Positions 22,985 through 31,563 of a stretch of 42,810 nt of DNA are shown here, piece by piece. The translations under genes were made by a program, and so were the position numbers. The stretch covers positions 1-42,810 of the forward strand of contig VRUJ01000038.1 of NCBI GenBank assembly GCA_019456165.1. Reading direction: 5' to 3'. Source of the DNA: Chloroflexota bacterium (GTDB taxonomy: Bacteria > Chloroflexota > Anaerolineae > Anaerolineales > UBA11579). How positions within the stretch are numbered: position 1 is the first letter of the stretch; each line of letters begins with the position of its first letter. The notes below the pieces were generated by a model. That model was not told the DNA's origin and did not search any database. It saw nothing but the letters and a program-made list of their open reading frames with translations.

Positions 22985-24067
22985 TTATGGAGCCGGTAAG
23001 TAATACCAGGGATTAACGAAGCCGCCATTATAACGAATCTCGAAATGCAAATGCGGTCCCGTCGAATTGCCGGAGCTGCCCCCGTAAGCAATGGTCTGCC
23101 CTTGCCCAACGCTCTGGCCGCAATACGTGTTCACCTGGTTGAGGTGAGCGTAAACCGTTTGGTAGCCGTTTCCGTGGTCGATCATTATCATGTAGCCGTA
23201 ACCGCCAGTCGCCCAACCTGAGAAAACAACCACCCCACTGTCTGATGCGTAAACCTCCACCCCTTCGCCTGAGGCAATATCAATGCCTAAATGTCCAGAC
23301 CAAAAATCATTGCCAATCAACTCGTGGATAGGCGAGGGCCAAACGAAGGTACCCGTACCGTATAAACCCGTATAACCACCCTCACATGCCCCCGGGCCGT
23401 AAGTTGAACTGGAAACACCGGACGAACCGCGGGAAATCGTGGGCACAACCCATTGACGGAACTCACGCTGGCCCCCTGGAACCATAACCAAATCACCCGG
23501 TTGTATTAACGGATTGAGCAGATCAAGATGGTTGCCAACCCAATCAATGATATCCTGCGCTGTGGCTTCTAACTCGGTGGCTACACTTTCCAGCGAATCC
23601 CCTTCCTGCCACTCGTAATACACGCCGTCAACTGGAGGGATTTTTAATTCCATACCCGGTTCGAGAAAATCCGGGTTATCGTTCAAAACAATATAATTAG
23701 CCCACAACAAAGTTTCAGGTGTGAGGTTAAAACTTTCAGCGATTCCAAAAATCGACTCACCAAAATCAACGGTGTAATCCTCCACCTCGACACGCGCGCG
23801 GACCGGAACGACGGTGTCCAGGCTGGCAAACCTTTTGATCGCACTAACTTCATAATCGCTGTTAAAATCGGGGATTTCTACTTCTTGCGGTTCAACCAAT
23901 TCGAACTCAATTAGCGGCTCATCCACGTCAACCTCAGCAGGCAATGTAACCGACAGGTAAACAACAACTGCCACCATGCCTAGAGCAACAACCCAGGCGG
24001 TGATTGAAAACCAGAGGTCTTTATTTTGAAATGAAAAACGAGAAACGGGAGAGGTTTTATCTTCCAC
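22985..24067 (-). CDS. Membrane-anchored LysM / M23 peptidase
   Basis: This 360-residue protein has one membrane helix (about 19-42) and then an outside acidic stretch. Two LysM-like modules follow (about 96-146 and 150-198; DYTVDFGESIFGIAESFNL, GDSLESVATELEATAQDI). The C-terminal M23/LytM domain spans about 240-358. Zinc ligands and catalytic residues are intact: His259 and Asp263 (HLGID), His308, and His339/His341 (HLHFE). It should bind peptidoglycan through LysM and cleave cross-bridges or stem peptides. The GTG start has AAGGG 7 bases upstream. It begins 25 bases after the rho stop and 51 bases before the methyltransferase, so the three are likely one transcript. Confidence 0.92.
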   Translation of the reverse strand: MEDKTSPVSRFSFQNKDLWFSITAWVVALGMVAVVVYLSVTLPAEVDVDEPLIEFELVEPQEVEIPDFNSDYEVSAIKRFASLDTVVPVRARVEVEDYTVDFGESIFGIAESFNLTPETLLWANYIVLNDNPDFLEPGMELKIPPVDGVYYEWQEGDSLESVATELEATAQDIIDWVGNHLDLLNPLIQPGDLVMVPGGQREFRQWVVPTISRGSSGVSSSTYGPGACEGGYTGLYGTGTFVWPSPIHELIGNDFWSGHLGIDIASGEGVEVYASDSGVVVFSGWATGGYGYMIMIDHGNGYQTVYAHLNQVNTYCGQSVGQGQTIAYGGSSGNSTGPHLHFEIRYNGGFVNPWYYLPAP

Positions 24068-24092
24068 AGCAACCCTTCACAGGGAGGCGGTA

Positions 24093-25370
24093 TCAGTTTT
24101 CGTCCGTGAGGCTTTCCAAGAAATCCATATTGCTATCCGTCCTACCCAATCGTTGCATGATCGCTTCGGTAGCCGCAGTCATACCCATGCCAGCTCCTTG
24201 GGGTGGGTCTGCAACCATCTGGTTGTACATCCGGCGCATCAACCAAACACGCTTTGTGATATCTGGGCCCAAGAGCAGCTCTTCCCGTCGTGTAGAAGAT
24301 CGATCTATATCAATAGCCGGGAAAATACGCCTTTCCTGCAGTTTGCGTGAGAGGTGCAGTTCCATATTGCCGGTGCCTTTGAATTCCTCATAAATGATGT
24401 CATCCATGCGAGAGCCGGTATCTACCAGGCAGGTGGCAATTATGGTCAATGAACCGCCCTCTTCAATATTACGCGCCGCCCCATAGAATCGCTTTGGAGG
24501 ATATAGCGCGGATGGGTCGATACCACCAGATAGGGTACGTCCCGAGGGCTGCACTACCAGGTTATAGGCGCGTGCCAAACGGGTTAATGAATCCATCATG
24601 ATGACCACATCCCGCCCGATCTCCACCAGGCGTTTTGCCCGCTCCAGGACGATTTCTGCAACCCGTACGTGGGAAGTTACCGGATCGTCGAAGGTTGATG
24701 AAATCACCTCAGCATCCACAGATCGGTCCATATCCGTAACTTCTTCAGGGCGTTCACCGATCAAAGCTACCATTAAGTGTACGCCAGGATATTTCGTAGA
24801 AATCGCATTCGTCATTTGTTTTAGGATAGTTGTTTTTCCAGACTTAGGGGGAGAGACTATCAATCCACGCTGGCCGCGTCCAACCGGCGCGATCAGGTTG
24901 ATTATACGAGGAGCAAGGGTGCGCTTGTCGGTTTCCAGGTCAAAGCGTTCTTCCGGGAAAATTGGTGTCAGAGTTTCAAACTTTGGCCGTCGTTTTGCAT
25001 CCTCTGGATCCTGCAGGTTAACTGTTTCTACCTTGAGTAATCCGTAATGCTTTTCAGACTCGCGCGGCGGGCGCACGTTTCCAACTATCAGATCGCCATT
25101 ACGTAAACCATACCTGCGGATCTGAGTTTGTGAAACGTAAACATCTTCTGGCCCACCCTGATAATGGTTGGAGCGCAGAAAACCTACACCTTCGTTCATT
25201 ATCTCCAGGATGCCCCCACGTATTTCTACGCCTTCCTTTTCCGCTTCCATTTGGCGGATACCAAGCATCAATTGTTCTTTCTTTAGACGGTTGGCTCGCG
25301 GGATGTCAAGTTCTTTACCTTTTACGCGCAAATCTGCTAGGCTTGTTTTTTCTAATTCATTAATATCCAT
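24093..25370 (-). CDS. rho: Transcription termination factor Rho
   Basis: This 425-residue hexameric RNA helicase ends transcription at unstructured C-rich sites. The N-terminal helical part (DINELEKTSLADLRVKGKEL) and the cold-shock-like RNA-binding domain (GGILEIMNEGVGFLR, DVYVSQTQIRRYGLR) precede the ATPase core. That core has Walker A SPPKSGKTT (about 173-181), Walker B VVIMMDSLTRLARAYN and the Q-loop and R-loop segments SGGIDPSALYPPKRF and DTGSRMDD. Length is standard, with no insertion. A strong promoter about 150 bases upstream leaves a 140-base leader, in line with autoregulation known for rho genes elsewhere. The start has only a weak AGAGA element. Confidence 0.96.
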   Translation of the reverse strand: MDINELEKTSLADLRVKGKELDIPRANRLKKEQLMLGIRQMEAEKEGVEIRGGILEIMNEGVGFLRSNHYQGGPEDVYVSQTQIRRYGLRNGDLIVGNVRPPRESEKHYGLLKVETVNLQDPEDAKRRPKFETLTPIFPEERFDLETDKRTLAPRIINLIAPVGRGQRGLIVSPPKSGKTTILKQMTNAISTKYPGVHLMVALIGERPEEVTDMDRSVDAEVISSTFDDPVTSHVRVAEIVLERAKRLVEIGRDVVIMMDSLTRLARAYNLVVQPSGRTLSGGIDPSALYPPKRFYGAARNIEEGGSLTIIATCLVDTGSRMDDIIYEEFKGTGNMELHLSRKLQERRIFPAIDIDRSSTRREELLLGPDITKRVWLMRRMYNQMVADPPQGAGMGMTAATEAIMQRLGRTDSNMDFLESLTDEN

Positions 25371-25517
25371 TTAATTCTCTCGTAAATTGTTATCAAATAT
25401 GATTGGGGTTTTGTTATACCGCCAATTCTTTCCCAGAAATCGCGGCATGATAGGTAAAAGCCAAATTACCGACCAGTTCTTTAAGGGTTTAATTCAAAAA
25501 GGGAAACAATTGCACAT

Positions 25518-25546
25518 ATTATAGCGTAAAATATTTTGGTATGCAA
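25518..25546 (-). promoter_or_regulatory. Strong sigma70-type promoter of rho
   Basis: On the minus strand TTGCAT (25541-25546), a 17-bp spacer and a perfect TATAAT (25518-25523) are present. Transcription should begin near 25511, leaving a leader of about 140 bases before rho. No clear intrinsic terminator is seen in that leader. Confidence 0.8.
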
Positions 25547-25600
25547 GAGCATTATCAAGCAAATTTCTTACAACAATGTAGATCTTTCTTATAGGTTGAT

Positions 25601-26134
25601 TCAGCCTGTCTTGAAAAAAGGACGCGCCAGGCTTAATGCGGCAATTGTTTTTGCATCCCGAATTTCACCATTTTCCACCATTTTCCACACTTCTACAACC
25701 GAATGAAGCTCGGCCTCTAAATATTCGTCTACATCGGGGAGCAAAGGATCCAAAGCCAATTGGGTTGCCAAAAATACATACATATATTCGCTGGAGTATC
25801 CAGGTGCTAGGAAGAACTCACCCAAATTCCGCAGTTCTCCTGCTGCACGGCCGATCTCTTCACGGACTTCACGGCTGGCACACTGCATGGGTGTTTCCCC
25901 TTTTTCTAGCGTCCCAGCAGGCAGTTCTAACAATAACCCACCGGTTGGATGACGATATTGCCTGACCAACCAGATATTTCCATCCTCTTCTATCGGAACC
26001 AGGGTTACCGCTCCATTATGCGAGACGAATTCAAAATCTGCCACCCGACCATCTGGATAGCGTACTTGCTGTCTGAGGACATCAAACACGCGACCCTTAA
26101 ATATCTCTTCAGAAGTTAATATCTCAAAATCCAT
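25601..26134 (-). CDS. NUDIX hydrolase, ADP-ribose pyrophosphatase type
   Basis: This 177-residue enzyme has the NUDIX box Gly74-x5-Glu80-x7-REVREEIG (GTLEKGETPMQCASREV). The N-terminal swapped beta segment (KGRVFDVLRQQVRYPDGR) and the RQYRHPTGGLLLELPAG context are typical of ADP-ribose pyrophosphatases (NudF-like). They cleave ADP-ribose to AMP and ribose 5-phosphate with magnesium. Other nucleoside diphosphate sugars could be substrates. The ATG at 26134 lies about 25 bases after the terminator of the upstream LysM lipoprotein gene on the same strand, so it may depend on read-through or on a promoter inside that terminator. A weak TAGAGA Shine-Dalgarno is present. Confidence 0.9.
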   Translation of the reverse strand: MDFEILTSEEIFKGRVFDVLRQQVRYPDGRVADFEFVSHNGAVTLVPIEEDGNIWLVRQYRHPTGGLLLELPAGTLEKGETPMQCASREVREEIGRAAGELRNLGEFFLAPGYSSEYMYVFLATQLALDPLLPDVDEYLEAELHSVVEVWKMVENGEIRDAKTIAALSLARPFFKTG

Positions 26135-26158
26135 AGTTTTCTCTAGACCATGATAAAT

Positions 26159-26191
26159 AAAAAAAGGCGGCTAAGGTTCTCAGGAGCCGCC
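26159..26191 (-). terminator. Intrinsic terminator after the LysM lipoprotein gene
   Basis: On the minus strand GGCGGCT and AGCCGCC form a perfect 7-bp stem with a 12-base loop, followed by seven T. It lies about 34 bases after the lipoprotein stop and 25 bases before the NUDIX start. Confidence 0.88.
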
Positions 26192-26224
26192 TGCATAAGG
26201 TAAAGTATAAATTACTCTCCTAAA

Positions 26225-26851
26225 TTATGGTATCTGCAAAGTCTGCCCAACTGTGAGCACAGCATCAATTCCCATGCCATTTGCTTGGGCTATCGCTTCA
26301 GGATATACATCTCCAAACTTACAAGCGATCGAATAGAACGTATCGCTGGAACCCACTGTATACTGCGTCGGGTGTGGCGAGCGAGCTCTTACTCCGACGT
26401 ACGGGCCTGCTCCTTGAGGGATCGTTAAAGTTTGCCCCACCGAGAAAGTATCCCCTACCAATCCATTTGCACTCATAAGAGTATCAAAATTAATATTGAA
26501 CCGCCGGGCAAGACAAAAAGGAAATTCCCCTTCATGCAGGGTATACGATGTAGGAACGGTTTGTGGACCCACAGGTACGCTTGAAGTTGTAGGCGTAGCA
26601 GTCACGATAGGCCATGAGCTTGTTGGTGTTGGGTCTATAGCTAAAGGATTATTCCCACTCGTTTCAGGTGGATTGACCACATTTCCAGCTGCGGCTTGTA
26701 CTGTAAGCGTGGCTTGCTCAAAAATTACTTGTATTACCGAATCCCCAGGTGTAGGAGTTGGTGTTGGCGGTGGGGATGAAGCCCGGCTGCACGCGCCTAG
26801 GCTGAGGGCTGCCGTAATAACCAAAATAAGAATTAATTGTTTCTTACCCAT
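26225..26851 (-). CDS. LysM-domain lipoprotein
   Basis: This 208-residue protein has a signal peptide with lipobox LSLGAC, a Pro/Thr linker (PPPTPTPTPGD), a Ser/Thr/Pro-rich middle region and two LysM modules. They read TLHEGEFPFCLARRFNINFD with a following SVGQTLTIPQ, and YTVGSSDTFYSIACKFGD with TVGQTLQIP. Cysteines in both modules (FCLARRF, SIACKF) may form a disulfide. It should sit on the outer face of the membrane and bind peptidoglycan or related glycans. The ATG at 26851 has GGAG 8 bases upstream; an in-frame TTG at 26863 overlaps that Shine-Dalgarno and is rejected. A strong terminator follows. Confidence 0.88.
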   Translation of the reverse strand: MGKKQLILILVITAALSLGACSRASSPPPTPTPTPGDSVIQVIFEQATLTVQAAAGNVVNPPETSGNNPLAIDPTPTSSWPIVTATPTTSSVPVGPQTVPTSYTLHEGEFPFCLARRFNINFDTLMSANGLVGDTFSVGQTLTIPQGAGPYVGVRARSPHPTQYTVGSSDTFYSIACKFGDVYPEAIAQANGMGIDAVLTVGQTLQIP

Positions 26852-27515
26852 AGCAATCTCCAAATAACATCGTACCCAAATTTATCCGTTCGTTACCAAC
26901 CAACTTAACGATTTCGTCTGGAACTTTTATCATCAATGTTACTCTAGCACAGGCACGAATCTTCGTCAAGCGAGTTAGAAAAGTAATTTGATAACTACTA
27001 ATCGTGCAATTTATATGCCAAGACACTAACATTAAAACGATTCGGCTGAAGGGTAATTTCTAATCGGTATGCCTGAGTTTGAATATATTTGTCATAATAA
27101 GAGATAGTCAAGAAAAATATAAGGTTTGAAGCCCCTTTATCTGACCATTCGCACAGGCGGATTTCAGCGCCTCCCACCTTTTGTTTTCTTTTAATTCACT
27201 AATCTCATTTTGTTTGCCGTATTACACATAAAATTCATGTTCAGGATTTCTTACCCTTTCTAGATCTACGATATATTTCAGAAAAGTAAAAGGCGTTACT
27301 TGACCCCAATAAAGATGTGTGTGAAGATACTGCCATTAAATCATAGTAAACGGAAAAAATAATAAATTAAATTTATTATGTTTTCGATATAAATCCAAGT
27401 TTTGAAAGAAGCATTAAACAACATTTTTATGAAAAGTTTTCAAAATGATCATTAAACGGCTTATTTCCAAGGTAACATTTAATTGGGCTCAAGTAATTAA
27501 ATGTTTTGAGTACTG
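26852..27515. other. Long AT-rich intergenic region with a perfect AT palindrome
   Basis: This 660-base gap separates the LysM lipoprotein (-) from the flippase gene (+). The clearest element is a palindrome at 27359-27379: ten-base arms made only of A and T around one central base. A weak AGGCG/CGCCT hairpin lies at 27155-27172, followed by T-rich sequence. No credible ORF with a Shine-Dalgarno, tRNA or known RNA family was recognised. The region may hold promoters for both flanking genes or be a relic of a lost gene. Confidence 0.4.
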
Positions 27516-29024
27516 ATGCGAGAATTAATTAACGCTTTTGGATTATTAAGCATTAACCAGTTTGTTTCAGTTATCTTCGGATTTGTGCGCACCAAAATCT
27601 TATCTACCATGGTGGGCACTTTCGGAGTTGGGATTGTCTCCCAAGCAACTTATCTCATGCAGCTTCTACGACAAATCTCCACTCTCGGTATAAGTGGAGG
27701 TTTTGTCAAACTTATTGCCGAATACCGTAGTAAAGAAGATCAAGCTCAATTAAATAAAACTATAATCACCGCCCTAAGTGTTTTTAGTATTTTTGGTATT
27801 TTTATTGTTATATTGAGTTGGTTTTTTGGGAAGCAGATCGCTATTTGGATATTTGGTAATCCAACATACGAACAATACATCCTCATAGTAAGCATCGCCG
27901 CTTACCTGGCAGTGGAATATCGCCTGGTACTATCAATATTTAGAGGTCTGCTTCAATGGCGAGAGTATGTTTTTGTATCAGTTGTGGGTTACAGCCTCAA
28001 CGTTATCTCAACTTTCATTTTAATTTTTTTCCATGGGATTTTTGGGGCTATGTTATCCATTTTAGTTGCTCAAGCAATAAATTTATTATTAAGTTTGTAC
28101 TTCCTGAGAAGGAAAGTAATTCTTTCCCTAAAGCTAGCCCCTTGGCGCCATAAACCGGATGTTCAATCTTTTAGAAATTTACTCCGTTTTGTGGGACCAC
28201 TATCTACAGTTACTCTTTTGGCTCTTTTGGCAACTTTATACATCCGTAGTGAAATCATCCACACGCCGGAGCTAGGTGCCGATTCGAATGGTATTTATCA
28301 TGTCGCTGCAGCGATGTCAACAGCCTACATGGGATTATTGATCTTCAGCTTATCAACTTTTGGTGAACCAAGAGTAACCACCCTACTTAAAAATCCCAAG
28401 GCTATTATTCAGCTCCAGAATGACGAGATGAAGTTGGGTGTACTAGTTATTGCTCCCATAATATTAGCATTGATGGCTTTCCGGAATATCTGGATTCCAA
28501 TTCTTTTTAGCCGTGACTTTTTAGCGGCTGGAACGTTATTAATCTGGCAGTTTGGGGGAGATTTTTTCAGGGTAATATCTACCACTTTGAATATCACATT
28601 GCTGCCGATGGAAAGGTTTACGTTCATCTATTTTAATGGCCTTTTATACTGGGGTGGCTGGGCCTACCTATCAAAATACCTAATCCCTCATTTTGGCTTA
28701 TCGGCAATTCCCATTAGCTACCTTATTGTTAATTTAGTAATGCTTGTGTCAAGCTTTTTTTACCACACCCTAACTACACAATACCGAGTAAGCCGCGGGA
28801 ATGCTATCTTATTAATCAAAGCAATTACTTTGACAACATTAGGTTTGATATTTTCACATGTGATCGAAAACGCTGTCCTGCAAATGATGATTTCTTCAAT
28901 TATTTTAATAATTATGCTAATCTGGTTACCGACACGGAAAGATTATTCCGATTTAGCCAACCTAATAAGGGAAAGAATAATCGACTTGTCCAATCAAGAT
29001 TCACAGGAAAACGATCAGAATTGA
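27516..29024 (+). CDS. Wzx-type polysaccharide flippase
   Basis: This 502-residue polytopic protein of the MOP superfamily (O-antigen/teichoic-acid flippase branch) has about 12-14 helices. The start LLSINQFVSVIFGFVRTKIL followed by GVGIVSQATYLMQLLRQIST is typical of PST/Wzx-like exporters that flip undecaprenyl-linked glycans. The mid-region GLLQWREY and FVGPLSTVTLLALLATLYIR fits. It is clearly distinct from MurJ at 2366. No glycosyltransferase gene is adjacent, so it is an isolated exporter. No Shine-Dalgarno is visible before the ATG. Base composition is more AT-rich than in the neighbouring rho and mevalonate clusters, and with the AT-rich flanks this leaves horizontal acquisition possible. 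Confidence 0.82.
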   Translation: MRELINAFGLLSINQFVSVIFGFVRTKILSTMVGTFGVGIVSQATYLMQLLRQISTLGISGGFVKLIAEYRSKEDQAQLNKTIITALSVFSIFGIFIVILSWFFGKQIAIWIFGNPTYEQYILIVSIAAYLAVEYRLVLSIFRGLLQWREYVFVSVVGYSLNVISTFILIFFHGIFGAMLSILVAQAINLLLSLYFLRRKVILSLKLAPWRHKPDVQSFRNLLRFVGPLSTVTLLALLATLYIRSEIIHTPELGADSNGIYHVAAAMSTAYMGLLIFSLSTFGEPRVTTLLKNPKAIIQLQNDEMKLGVLVIAPIILALMAFRNIWIPILFSRDFLAAGTLLIWQFGGDFFRVISTTLNITLLPMERFTFIYFNGLLYWGGWAYLSKYLIPHFGLSAIPISYLIVNLVMLVSSFFYHTLTTQYRVSRGNAILLIKAITLTTLGLIFSHVIENAVLQMMISSIILIIMLIWLPTRKDYSDLANLIRERIIDLSNQDSQENDQN

Positions 29025-29123
29025 TAATCGCATAATAAATTCAACCCACATACAACTTTCTAAAATAAGGCTTCGAAAAAGAGATTTTATGTTAAAATTC
29101 GGTCTTCTAATCCTGGAGACTTG

Positions 29124-29195
29124 ATGGCAATTATCATCAAAGTGCGGAAAAAAAATTTATCCTTTGCAAATGAGATTAAATACAGATTTCTATAA
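29124..29195 (+). CDS. Possible 23-codon small ORF or leader peptide
   Basis: An ATG at 29124 is preceded by GGAG at a 6-base distance and opens a 23-codon frame (MAIIIKVRKKNLSF..., basic) that ends 14 bases before the VTT gene start. A TAAAAT box lies at 29093-29098. It could be a leader peptide coupling translation to the next gene, which itself lacks a Shine-Dalgarno, or pure chance. There is no similarity I recognise. Confidence 0.25.
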   Translation: MAIIIKVRKKNLSFANEIKYRFL

Positions 29196-29209
29196 CTAAG
29201 ATATTAGTT

Positions 29210-29980
29210 ATGACAAAACCCGCAAAAACAACTGAAGAACGAAAAAGAACTTGGAAAGCAATCTCCATCATCGCATTCCTAATACTAATAATTATCTGGT
29301 TTTCGCGCCAGGAGTTGAAAGAATTGCTGGCTTTCATAGCTGATAAAGATGCATTCCAGGCGTATATTTACAGCTTTGGAATTTGGGGGCCATTCGTAAT
29401 AGTTATATTCCAATTCGTGCAAACGATTTTTGCTCTAATACCTGCCCACCCCGTGGTCATGATAGCAGGCTATATATATGGAATAATTCCAGGATTTTTG
29501 ATCAATTGGATTTCAATTACTGGAGCTGGTATGTTATCTTTTGGAATAGGCCGCTGGGGAGGCAGGCCAGTAGTGATACGCCTAGCTCCTGCGAAGATCA
29601 TCGACCGCTGGGATGACGCTGCGAATGAACACGGTCAAGTTTTTTTCCTCACTGCATTTCTGCTTCCTGTTTTTCCTGCCGATACCATGAATTATGTTGC
29701 AGGTCTAAGTTCAATTACTGCAAAGAAATTTTTTATTGCTAAAGCGATCGGTAGTTCTCCTTCGATTTTATTCCTAACTGTGGTGGGGGCATACGGGCTA
29801 GAAGTCGCCTCATTGAATATTCCTATTTGGGGATGGATATTAATCATCATCTCTTTCACTGTGGTAGCTGCTATTTGGCAATATATCTTTCACTACACAA
29901 AAAAAAAGATAAACTTCAACATAATCGAGAATAATAATATTAATTTATCTATATTACAGACCGTAAAACCGACTTCTTAA
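29210..29980 (+). CDS. VTT-domain (DedA/TVP38-like) membrane protein
   Basis: This 256-residue protein has about five to six helices and a VTT (formerly SNARE-associated) domain. Diagnostic parts are GPFVIVIFQFVQTIFALIPA, the re-entrant-loop segment GYIYGIIPGFLINW with GAGMLSFGIGR, and the second loop FFLTAFLLPVFPADTMNYVAG. TVP38/DedA proteins are linked to lipid scrambling or recycling of polyprenyl phosphate carriers. Placement behind a Wzx-type flippase fits a role with lipid carriers, though this is inference. The polar C-terminal tail (INFNIIENNNINL) is AT-rich in DNA. The alpha/beta hydrolase gene follows after 16 bases, so the two are probably co-transcribed. Confidence 0.85.
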   Translation: MTKPAKTTEERKRTWKAISIIAFLILIIIWFSRQELKELLAFIADKDAFQAYIYSFGIWGPFVIVIFQFVQTIFALIPAHPVVMIAGYIYGIIPGFLINWISITGAGMLSFGIGRWGGRPVVIRLAPAKIIDRWDDAANEHGQVFFLTAFLLPVFPADTMNYVAGLSSITAKKFFIAKAIGSSPSILFLTVVGAYGLEVASLNIPIWGWILIIISFTVVAAIWQYIFHYTKKKINFNIIENNNINLSILQTVKPTS

Positions 29981-29996
29981 TGTTTAGGTGAAACTA

Positions 29997-30977
29997 ATGA
30001 ACAGAGTTTCCAAAATGATTGATTCATCCCAGGAACAAGAAAATCCAATCCAGCAGGTCAAGGAAAAGCAGCCCAGCTTTAACGAAACCGGAGATAGAAC
30101 TCCTGCCGCACCAACACCATCCACTCACTTTATCAAACTCCCAAAGACAACATTACACTACGTAAAATGCGGGGAAGGCCCTCCGCTAGTGATGGTCCCC
30201 GCAACCATATCATTAATCGAAAATTGGTTGGCGTTAGTTCAATTTATGGGGACACGATTTACGACATATTTTTTCGAGCTTCCCGGTCATGGAAAGTCTT
30301 CACCCCTTCCCCAGGCTTATAGTGGTGAACTGGTGGCCGAGAGTGTGGAAAATTTTATTGATGCCCTTGGATATGACACTATATCGTTAATGGGTTTTTC
30401 ATTCGGGGGTATCCTAGCCATGAAAACCTTATTCCGCTTGCAAGACCGCATCGAAAAAGTTATCCTATTTGGACCGGCCGTTAGCAACCGGGCAATGCAC
30501 TTTTCAAAAACCCGCTTATTCCTTTTACAAACCCTCACACGAATTGTGCGTGACAAAAGAATTCGCCAGGGATTCCTGAGATTAATCCATGACCAGTTCT
30601 TTAATAAATTAATAGCTGCAACTATAAAAAAATATGGGAATATAGAAAAACAAATTGCACTAGATGAAGTCCTTCTCGAGATTTCTGCAACAACCCTCGA
30701 GGTGTTAACATATCAAATGCACGAGATCATGTACCTTGAGTACCCTGAACCAGAGCATCGTTTTAACCAACCTTGTTACTTTGGCATGTCCGTTATTGAT
30801 CCTTTATTGGATTTCGATATTACTTTGGATGTCGTCCAAAAACAATTTGAGCACGTCCACCTCGAGCGGTTTAATTTTCCATACCACCAACCCCCTAAAG
30901 CTTTCACATTTGAAGAATTGATGAGAGATTTCTCCCCTTTGTTGGATTTGATACCTATAGAACCTACTAAAGTTTAA
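29997..30977 (+). CDS. Alpha/beta hydrolase
   Basis: This protein of about 326 residues has a non-conserved N-terminal extension (about 45 residues, Gln/Glu/Pro-rich) and then an alpha/beta-hydrolase fold. The oxyanion strand reads VMVPATISLIENW, followed by FFELPGHGKSSP and the nucleophile elbow GFSFGG with Ser135. A catalytic His is less obvious; the tail segment RFNFPYHQPP may supply it. The substrate cannot be inferred. The ATG at 29997 is preferred over the GTG at 29988 because AGGTG lies 8 bases before it. It converges with the mevalonate operon; the hairpin at 30985-31011 lies between them. Confidence 0.8.
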   Translation: MNRVSKMIDSSQEQENPIQQVKEKQPSFNETGDRTPAAPTPSTHFIKLPKTTLHYVKCGEGPPLVMVPATISLIENWLALVQFMGTRFTTYFFELPGHGKSSPLPQAYSGELVAESVENFIDALGYDTISLMGFSFGGILAMKTLFRLQDRIEKVILFGPAVSNRAMHFSKTRLFLLQTLTRIVRDKRIRQGFLRLIHDQFFNKLIAATIKKYGNIEKQIALDEVLLEISATTLEVLTYQMHEIMYLEYPEPEHRFNQPCYFGMSVIDPLLDFDITLDVVQKQFEHVHLERFNFPYHQPPKAFTFEELMRDFSPLLDLIPIEPTKV

Positions 30978-30979
30978 AG

Positions 30980-31011
30980 AAAAACCTCCCGATAAGTGCA
31001 TCACCGGGAGG
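30980..31011 (-). terminator. Intrinsic terminator of the mevalonate operon
   Basis: CCTCCCG (30985-30991) and CGGGAGG (31005-31011) form a 7-bp stem. On the minus strand TTTTTCTTT follows it, 25 bases after the DUF35 gene stop. On the plus strand the stem is followed by AGAAAAA, so it mainly serves the minus-strand operon. Confidence 0.82.
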
Positions 31012-31035
31012 AGAAAAACCATGCTTAGTTATTAT

Positions 31036-31446
31036 TTATACAAGTGAAGCATTCAAAATGGGTCTGAATTTATAGCCATACACCAACATACCGCGTTCGT
31101 CTGTTGCTGAACGCAACTTACGAGTCACCATTTCAACAGGCATCCCTATCTCTACCTCTTTTTCTTCAAGATCGGTTAGCTGCGCGGTTACCAGCGGCCC
31201 CTCGTCTAACTTAACAATTGCCACTGTATAGGGAGCAGATTCCTCAAAACCAACAGGTGGATCGTAAACTGTGGTGTACGAATATACTTCTCCATGGCCA
31301 CTGAAGGAATAGAGGGTTTTCGCCTCCTCACCGCAGTCCGGGCAAATATCGCGGGGTGGGAAAAGTTTTGCATCACAATTATCGCAAACTTCACCTACCA
31401 AAGCATAACGTTGTTTTCGTAATCGCCAATGGCGTGGTATGTCCAT
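31036..31446 (-). CDS. DUF35 Zn-ribbon/OB-fold protein
   Basis: This 136-residue protein has an N-terminal rubredoxin-like zinc ribbon with Cys21, Cys24, Cys35 and Cys38 (CDNC, CPDC) and a C-terminal OB-fold (EVYSYTTVYDPP, GPLVTAQLTDL). In archaea and some bacteria such proteins bridge acetoacetyl-CoA thiolase and HMG-CoA synthase and form a shared CoA channel. In steroid degradation a DUF35 domain instead partners a thiolase-fold aldolase. Here it is the last gene of an operon with HMG-CoA reductase, HMG-CoA synthase and a thiolase-like protein, so the bridging role is likely. AAGGAG lies 8 bases before the ATG. Confidence 0.9.
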   Translation of the reverse strand: MDIPRHWRLRKQRYALVGEVCDNCDAKLFPPRDICPDCGEEAKTLYSFSGHGEVYSYTTVYDPPVGFEESAPYTVAIVKLDEGPLVTAQLTDLEEKEVEIGMPVEMVTRKLRSATDERGMLVYGYKFRPILNASLV

Positions 31447-31563
31447 AAAAATACTCCTTACTCTAACTCCACGGAGTTTAACGTTTTTTCCCTATCAAAA
31501 GCTATCAAGATTAGGTATTCCGGTACCTGGTTTTCAGTCAAAATATTTCGGGCATTACATTGA

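Noticed and set aside
24004..25374. Several plus-strand ORFs opposite rho
   Set aside because: They mirror the highly conserved rho coding sequence and have no independent support.
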